Below, piece by piece: positions 22,956 to 27,405 of a stretch of DNA of 27,405 nucleotides. Positions within the stretch are counted from its first letter, which is position 1. Each line of letters begins with the position of its first letter. The DNA lies in NCBI GenBank assembly GCA_002392505.1, contig DGHD01000037.1, positions 47,606-75,010 of the forward strand. Reading direction: 5' to 3'. A program made the translations under genes and the position numbers. The notes under the pieces were generated by a model. The model did not search any database, was not told where the DNA came from, and saw only the letters and a list, made by a program, of their open reading frames with translations. Source of the stretch: Christensenella sp. UBA3857. GTDB lineage: Bacteria > Bacillota > Clostridia > Christensenellales > CAG-138.

Positions 22956-24032
22956 ATGAAAAGGATCTTGATGACGGGCGGCGGCTCCGCGGGGCACGTT
23001 ACGCCGAATATCGCTTTGATAAAGGGGCTGAAGGAAGCCGGGTACGAGATACATTACGCCGGTCTTAAGGACGGCATAGAATACGGGCTCATCACCGCCG
23101 TGCCGGGCGTCACGTTCCACCCGATCGAATCGGGCAAGCTGAGGAGGTATTTATCCGTCAAGAACCTCGCAAGCCCGTTCAAGGTATTGAAGGGCATCCG
23201 CCAGGCGCGCGCGCTCGTTAAGGAGCTCAAGCCGGACGTCGTATTCTCGAAGGGCGGCTTCGTCAGCGTGCCCGTCGTTATGGCCGCCGCGGGGAAATGC
23301 CCCGTAGTCTGCCACGAATCGGACTATACCCCGGGTCTTGCCAACAAGATCGCGGCGAAATACGCCGACACCGTCTGCGTGACATTCGCCGATACGATAG
23401 GGCTTTCCGATAAGAAGATCGCCAAAAAGATGGTGCATACCGGCACGCCCATCCGTCCGGAGCTCTATTCGGGCGAGCGCGAAAAGGGCCTCAAGGCGAT
23501 GGGCTTCACCGGCGAAAAGCCCGTGCTGATGGTTATGGGCGGAAGCCTCGGCGCCGCAAGCGTGAACGAGGGCGTAAGGAAAGCGCTTCCCGAGCTTACG
23601 AAGCGTTTTGATATAGTGCATCTGTGCGGTCGGGGCAAGGTCGACGAAAGCGTCGCCTGCCCGGGCTACCGCCAGTTCGAGTACGTTCGGGAGGAGCTTC
23701 CCGATATGCTCGCCGCGACGAGCGTCGTGATCTCCCGCGCGGGCGCGAACGCCGTGTTCGAGTTCATGTCGCTCGGCATACCGGCGCTGCTGATACCGCT
23801 TCCCCTTGAGGCGAGCCGCGGCGACCAGATACTTAACGCCGATTACGTGCAGAAAAAGGGCTATGCGCTCAAGCTCGACCAGAAGGACATCACCCCCGAA
23901 AGGCTCGTTTCCATGGTCGGGGAGCTTTACTCGAAGCGCGCCGATATGCGCGAAAGGATGCTTGCCGATCCCCTTACGGACGGCACCGAAGAAGTGCTTG
24001 CCGAGATTTTCAAGGCCGCCGAAAGGAAATAA
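22956..24032 (+). CDS. murG: MurG, UDP-GlcNAc:lipid I N-acetylglucosaminyltransferase
   Basis: A 358-residue protein (ATG 22956; GGTGA lies 5 bases upstream; an alternative GTG at 22947 has a poor site). It makes lipid II from lipid I on the inner membrane face. GT28 hallmarks are GGGSAGHVTPN at residues 8-18, MVMGGSLGAASVNE mid-protein, and ISRAGANAVFEF with the C-terminal donor site (PLPLEASRGDQILNA). Length is usual. It is outside the usual dcw division cluster and instead heads a unit with a tRNA/RNA methylase. Its stop TAA abuts the next ATG. Confidence 0.93.
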   Translation: MKRILMTGGGSAGHVTPNIALIKGLKEAGYEIHYAGLKDGIEYGLITAVPGVTFHPIESGKLRRYLSVKNLASPFKVLKGIRQARALVKELKPDVVFSKGGFVSVPVVMAAAGKCPVVCHESDYTPGLANKIAAKYADTVCVTFADTIGLSDKKIAKKMVHTGTPIRPELYSGEREKGLKAMGFTGEKPVLMVMGGSLGAASVNEGVRKALPELTKRFDIVHLCGRGKVDESVACPGYRQFEYVREELPDMLAATSVVISRAGANAVFEFMSLGIPALLIPLPLEASRGDQILNADYVQKKGYALKLDQKDITPERLVSMVGELYSKRADMRERMLADPLTDGTEEVLAEIFKAAERK

Positions 24033-25583
24033 ATGAAAAAGCTTACGAAAGAAGAGATCGCCGCCCGCCTTCAGGAGCCGAACGGAGCCGAAAAGCTCTG
24101 CTCCATGAACGTCGACCTGCCCGCGCTCTGCGATACCGCGGCGGAAATGTTCATCGAAAACGGCGCCGCGTCCGCGCTGCTCATAAGGCTTGCGAACAAA
24201 AAACAGCTTTTGATAAAGATGAGCGAAAACGCCGCCCTGACCGACGCGGCGAAAAGCGCCCTTTCTTCGGAGAGCGCAAAGCTCCGCCGCAACGCCGCGA
24301 GGCTGCTCGGCGCTCTTCGCGCCGCCGACGCCGATAAGCTCATTATAGAAGCGCTCGGCAGAGAGGATCAGCGCTTCGTCCGTCCGAGCATGCTGCTCGC
24401 CCTCGGGAGCATCGGCGGGGAGGAGGCGGAACGCTTCCTTAAAGCCTACAAGGTCGCTCCCGCGGCGGACGAAACGGAGAGGAAGCATTTCCTTGAGGAA
24501 ACGGAGGCGCACAAGACCGCGCTCCGCTCCTTCGCGCCGAAGACGGAGCACGTTTTCAGCGGGCTCCCCCGCCCCATGGAGATGGAGCTTCGCGCGCCCG
24601 ATCTGCTTACGCACCAGCTTGCGGAGGAGCTCGAGGAGCTCGGCTTCACCGTTTCCGACACGCGGCACGACAGTTTGAAGACCCTCGTTTCCGATATGGA
24701 CGCGCTTTACGAGGCGCGCTGTTTTTCGGAGGCGCTCTTCCCCATCGGTCAGGTCTCGCCCGATCCCGCGGCGATAGCCAAAAAGGCATCCCCCTTCATG
24801 GAGGAGCTGATGCGCTCCTGCCACACGGGGGAAGCGCCGTACCGCTTCCGCGTGGAGCTTAAGGCGAGCCTTCCCGCCGGCGCCGACCGCGTGACGCTCG
24901 TAAGGGAGATCGCCGCGGCGTGTGAGAACGCTTCGCTCGTCAACGCGCCCTCCGATTACGAGATAGAACTGCGCGTCGAGGGAAACGACAGGACCGTCCG
25001 GCTTTTTGCAAAGCTTTACACCTATAAAGACGTCCGTTTCGATTACCGCGCCGAGTCGATACCCGCCTCCATGAATCCATGCGTCGCGGCGGCGGTGCTG
25101 CGTTTTGCGCGGGATCATCTTTCCGTTAACGCGCGCGTCATCGACCCCTGCTGCGGCAGCGGCACGTTCCTTATCGAGAGGGGCAGGCTCTCCCCCTGCG
25201 CCTCGCTGACGGGCGTGGATATCGCCCACCGCGCGATAGACATTGCAAGGAGAAACACCGCGCTTTCGGGCGTTAACGCCAAATACACCGTGAACGACAT
25301 ACTGCGGTTCGAGTGCCACAGACCGTACGACGAGCTTATCTCGAACCTGCCCTTCGGCAACCGCGTGGGGACGCATTCCTCCTGCGAGAGCCTGTATAAG
25401 GGGCTGCTCGAAAAGCTGCCCCAGCTTGTGAAGAAGGGCGGCGTAGCGGTGCTTTACACGATGGAATTCACCCTTTTGAAGCGCCTTATCAGGGAGCAGG
25501 GCTCACGCCTTACGCTGCTTTCCCAGCAGCGCACCGAGGCGGGCGGGCTTACGCCCATGATATTCATAATCAGGGTCAACTGA
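24033..25583 (+). CDS. HEAT-repeat protein fused to a Trm14/UPF0020-type RNA methyltransferase
   Basis: A 516-residue protein. It starts directly after the murG stop; AAAGGA lies 5 bases upstream. Residues 1-170 are helical repeats of HEAT type (for example SSESAKLRRNAARLLGALRA and a following FVRPSMLLALGSIGGEEAERF). Residues 340-516 form a Rossmann methylase with DYRAESIPASMNPCVAAAVLR, the AdoMet motif DPCCGSGTF (371 onward) and catalytic NLPFGN (438-443), typical of guanine-N2 tRNA/rRNA methylases. The middle (about 185-335) is the place where a THUMP-like RNA-binding region would fall but is not clearly recognisable. The likely role is tRNA or rRNA m2G methylation; the target is unknown. 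The HEAT front may provide RNA or partner binding (inference). Confidence 0.82.
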   Translation: MKKLTKEEIAARLQEPNGAEKLCSMNVDLPALCDTAAEMFIENGAASALLIRLANKKQLLIKMSENAALTDAAKSALSSESAKLRRNAARLLGALRAADADKLIIEALGREDQRFVRPSMLLALGSIGGEEAERFLKAYKVAPAADETERKHFLEETEAHKTALRSFAPKTEHVFSGLPRPMEMELRAPDLLTHQLAEELEELGFTVSDTRHDSLKTLVSDMDALYEARCFSEALFPIGQVSPDPAAIAKKASPFMEELMRSCHTGEAPYRFRVELKASLPAGADRVTLVREIAAACENASLVNAPSDYEIELRVEGNDRTVRLFAKLYTYKDVRFDYRAESIPASMNPCVAAAVLRFARDHLSVNARVIDPCCGSGTFLIERGRLSPCASLTGVDIAHRAIDIARRNTALSGVNAKYTVNDILRFECHRPYDELISNLPFGNRVGTHSSCESLYKGLLEKLPQLVKKGGVAVLYTMEFTLLKRLIREQGSRLTLLSQQRTEAGGLTPMIFIIRVN

Positions 25584-25597
25584 CAAAAGGAGCCTTT

Positions 25598-26818
25598 ATG
25601 ACCGAACGACTTTATTACGAACACCCCGTTATCACCGAGCTGAGCGCCCGCGTCGTTTCCTGTGAAAAAACGGATCGGGGCTTCGCCGTGGTTTTCGACC
25701 GCACGATCATATTCCCGGAGGGCGGCGGTCAGCCCGCGGACCGCGGCACGGCGGGCAAAGCCAATATCCTCGACGCCTTCGAGAAGGACGGCGAGGTGTA
25801 TCACGTCGCGGACAGTCCCCTGGAGCCGGGCGCGGAGTGCGTTATAAAGCTCGATCTTGAGCGCCGGCTCGACCACACCTGTCAGCACACCGGCGAGCAT
25901 ATCCTTTCCGGGCTTGCTTACAAGCTCTTCGGCGCGCGCAACGTGGGCTTCCACATGGCGGAGGACTACTGCACGATAGACCTCGATAAATTCCTTGACG
26001 AGGACGCGCTCGCTCTGCTCGAAAGGGAGGCGAACGCCGCCGTGAGGCGGGATCTGCCCGTTACGGAAGCGCATATGGATCACGAGGCGCTGTCGAAGAT
26101 CGAGATAAGGAAAAAATCCGACGTTAAATCGGACGATATAAGGGTCGTCTACATTGGCGGCGGCGACGTCGATTCCTGCACCTGCTGCGGCACGCACTGC
26201 TTTTCATCGGGCGAGGTCGGCTACATAAGGATAGGCGATTCCCAGAAATACAAGGGCGGCGTAAGGCTGTGGTTCTCCTGCGGGGGACGCGCCGTAAACG
26301 AGGCGAACGCCCTGACCCGCGCCATGACGGGTCTTGCGAGGAGCTATTCCACGAGCCGGGACGAGCTTCCCTCCGCCGTAAGGAAGCAGTCGGACGAGCT
26401 CGCTTCGCTAAAGCGCGAATTGAAGGCGAGGACGCTCGCGCTGTCAAAGAGGATCGCGGCGGAAAACAAGGAGCCGATCGCCGTCGTTATGGAGGAAGGC
26501 TTCGGCGCGAACGACGTCAAGATGCTTTCCGAGGAGCTCGTCGCTCACGGCGCGAGGATCGCCCTGGTATTCGGAAGGGCGAACGGCGCGGTCAACTACC
26601 GCGCACTGCGCGGCGAGAGCGAGACCGTTTCGATGGGCGAGGTCGTTAAGGCGGTCAACGCCCTGACCTGCGGCAAGGGCGGCGGCAGCCCCGTTTTCGC
26701 ACAGGGCGCGTCGTCAGGCGACGTTACGGAGGAGATGCTTTTGTCTCTTTGCAAGCTGTTGAAGGACTGGACGGGCGAAAGCCGGAAGGAGAAGAACGAT
26801 GAGCTTTTACGGTTATGA
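25598..26818 (+). CDS. AlaX-type alanyl-tRNA editing protein, long form with DHHA1-like end
   Basis: A 406-residue protein; AAAGGAG lies 5 bases upstream. It is homologous to the AlaRS editing domain, which hydrolyses Ser- or Gly-tRNA(Ala). Zinc motifs: HTGEH (97-101) and CCGTH (196-200). The RTIIFPEGGGQPADRG segment is the usual AlaX glycine-rich motif. A coiled-coil-like helix (about 250-290) is followed by a DHHA1-like end with GKGGGSPVFAQG, so it is the long AlaX-L form. The last 20 bases overlap the yunG-like start. Trans-editing in the cytoplasm is expected from family knowledge. Confidence 0.92.
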   Translation: MTERLYYEHPVITELSARVVSCEKTDRGFAVVFDRTIIFPEGGGQPADRGTAGKANILDAFEKDGEVYHVADSPLEPGAECVIKLDLERRLDHTCQHTGEHILSGLAYKLFGARNVGFHMAEDYCTIDLDKFLDEDALALLEREANAAVRRDLPVTEAHMDHEALSKIEIRKKSDVKSDDIRVVYIGGGDVDSCTCCGTHCFSSGEVGYIRIGDSQKYKGGVRLWFSCGGRAVNEANALTRAMTGLARSYSTSRDELPSAVRKQSDELASLKRELKARTLALSKRIAAENKEPIAVVMEEGFGANDVKMLSEELVAHGARIALVFGRANGAVNYRALRGESETVSMGEVVKAVNALTCGKGGGSPVFAQGASSGDVTEEMLLSLCKLLKDWTGESRKEKNDELLRL

Positions 26819-27206
26819 AGCCGCTCCCGAAAACATAAGGGAATTATACGAAAAACTGCTTTCCTGCTGGTCAAGAGAGACCTGCGCGCCCCGTATGCGC
26901 GCCGATTGGTCGCCCGAAAACCCCACCCTCGGGCAATGCTCGATAACGAGCTTTATAGTGCAGGATCTCCTCGGCGGCGAGGTGTACGGCATACCCCTCC
27001 CCGGCGGCGGCGCGCACTGCTTCAACGAGGTGGACGGCTTCCGCTTCGACCTGACGAGCGAGCAGTTCGGCAATAAAAAGCTCGATTACGTCAACGTGAT
27101 AAAGCAGCGCCGCGAGGACCATTTCGCCGATCCCGACAAATACGCAAGGTATCTCCTTTTGAAGGAGAAGCTGCTCGGGATGCTGCGGGAAAAACCCGTA
27201 TTCTGA
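26799..27206 (+). CDS. YunG-family protein
   Basis: A 135-residue protein. ATG 26799 overlaps the AlaX end by 20 bases, with AGGAG 7 bases upstream. It matches the YunG family: SCWSRETC, NPTLGQCSITSFIVQDLLGG, and HCFNEVDGFRFDLTSEQF. Cys47, His73 and Asp84 are ordered as in papain-like thiol hydrolases; this is a reading of motif order, and no activity has been shown for this family to my knowledge. No signal peptide. It is co-transcribed with AlaX, and possibly with murG and the RNA methylase. Confidence 0.85.
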   Translation: MSFYGYEAAPENIRELYEKLLSCWSRETCAPRMRADWSPENPTLGQCSITSFIVQDLLGGEVYGIPLPGGGAHCFNEVDGFRFDLTSEQFGNKKLDYVNVIKQRREDHFADPDKYARYLLLKEKLLGMLREKPVF

Positions 27207-27220
27207 TCCTCGTCGATAAT

Positions 27221-27346
27221 CCGGATATCTTTTCCGCTCACGATCAATATGGCATATCAAAGGACGACCGCACATAAGGGTGCATTCACTTAAGGAGATG
27301 CAGGGTTTTCAGCCTGAAAAAAATCAACGTATAAAAAGATATCCGG
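27221..27346 (+). repeat. 13-bp inverted repeat overlapping the terminator's 5' arm
   Basis: CCGGATATCTTTT (27221-27233) and AAAAGATATCCGG (27334-27346) are exact inverse complements, enclosing 100 bp. The 3' copy includes the first 6 bases of the terminator's 5' arm (27341-27346), so the two structures compete. It could be an attenuator leader or a small terminal-repeat element. No recognised aptamer, no clear target duplication. Confidence 0.5.
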
Positions 27347-27393
27347 GGATAGCTCATATCCCCGGATTTTCTTTTTTATATCGGCTGAAAACC
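27304..27393. repeat. 11-bp inverted repeat spanning the terminator
   Basis: GGTTTTCAGCC (27304-27314) and GGCTGAAAACC (27383-27393) are exact inverse complements bracketing the terminator. Confidence 0.6.
27341..27377 (+). terminator. Strong rho-independent terminator at the right end
   Basis: A 10-bp stem ATCCGGGGAT/ATCCCCGGAT (27341-27350 and 27358-27367) is followed by TTTCTTTTTT. It lies 135 bases after the yunG-like stop. Confidence 0.85.
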
Positions 27394-27405
27394 GCGAAGC
27401 GTCTC

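Noticed and set aside
23151..25376. A 741-codon open frame antisense to murG and the methylase gene
   Set aside because: Low-complexity Arg/Glu/His-rich translation; both sense genes have diagnostic motifs.
27234..27333. Known riboswitch (preQ1, TPP, SAM, FMN, T-box) inside the 13-bp repeat
   Set aside because: None of the conserved core sequences was found; only the enclosing stem and terminator competition are seen.

Overview
The window looks like chromosomal DNA of a GC-rich Clostridia-type Firmicute, probably a gut anaerobe of the Oscillospirales/Christensenellales kind. This rests on Clostridium-like NADP-type glutamate dehydrogenase, a YunG-family protein, a DUF368 carrier, a domain-permuted GH3 enzyme of the type known from ruminococci, strong AGGAGG-type ribosome sites and TTGACA/TATAAT promoters. 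The exact taxon is inference. No rRNA, tRNA, CRISPR array, transposase or phage gene was seen.

Layout, left to right. (1) 1-4451, minus strand: a promoter that fires off the left edge into an apparently untranslated leader; an exported MBL-fold lipoprotein with a lamin-tail-like domain; and a large secreted caspase-fold (clan CD) protease with Big2 and two lectin-like repeats. (2) 4473-9130: gdhA (minus), then a plus-strand pair made of a SIMPL/DUF541 protein and a permuted GH3 glycosidase. (3) 9157-14267, minus: an orphan DNA adenine methyltransferase, a DUF368 (PopT/UptA-type) lipid-carrier transporter, and a translationally coupled pair of membrane proteins that resemble sensor histidine kinases but lack a phospho-acceptor box. 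(4) 14268-16110: an AT-richer islet with two 61-bp direct repeats, a strong promoter, an interrupted small ORF, a novel signal-peptide/TM protein, and a second decayed copy of the small ORF's C-terminal part (shared motif IWDPWDNS). (5) 16121-22749, minus: two purine units, purF-SDR-alpha/beta hydrolase and purC-purA-purB, each with its own near-consensus promoter. (6) 22795-27405, plus: murG, a HEAT-repeat/Trm14-like RNA methylase, a long AlaX editing protein and a yunG-like gene, closely packed or overlapping, ending in a strong terminator whose 5' arm can alternatively pair with an upstream 13-nt sequence.

How the genes work together: purF starts de novo purine synthesis; purC, purA and purB supply the SAICAR and AMP branch. 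MurG and DUF368 both serve the undecaprenyl-phosphate cell-wall cycle but lie in separate units. The most unusual parts are the WDPWDN islet, the mutually exclusive RNA hairpins at the right end, the shared 16-bp promoter motif (protease and purF), and the degenerate kinase pair.
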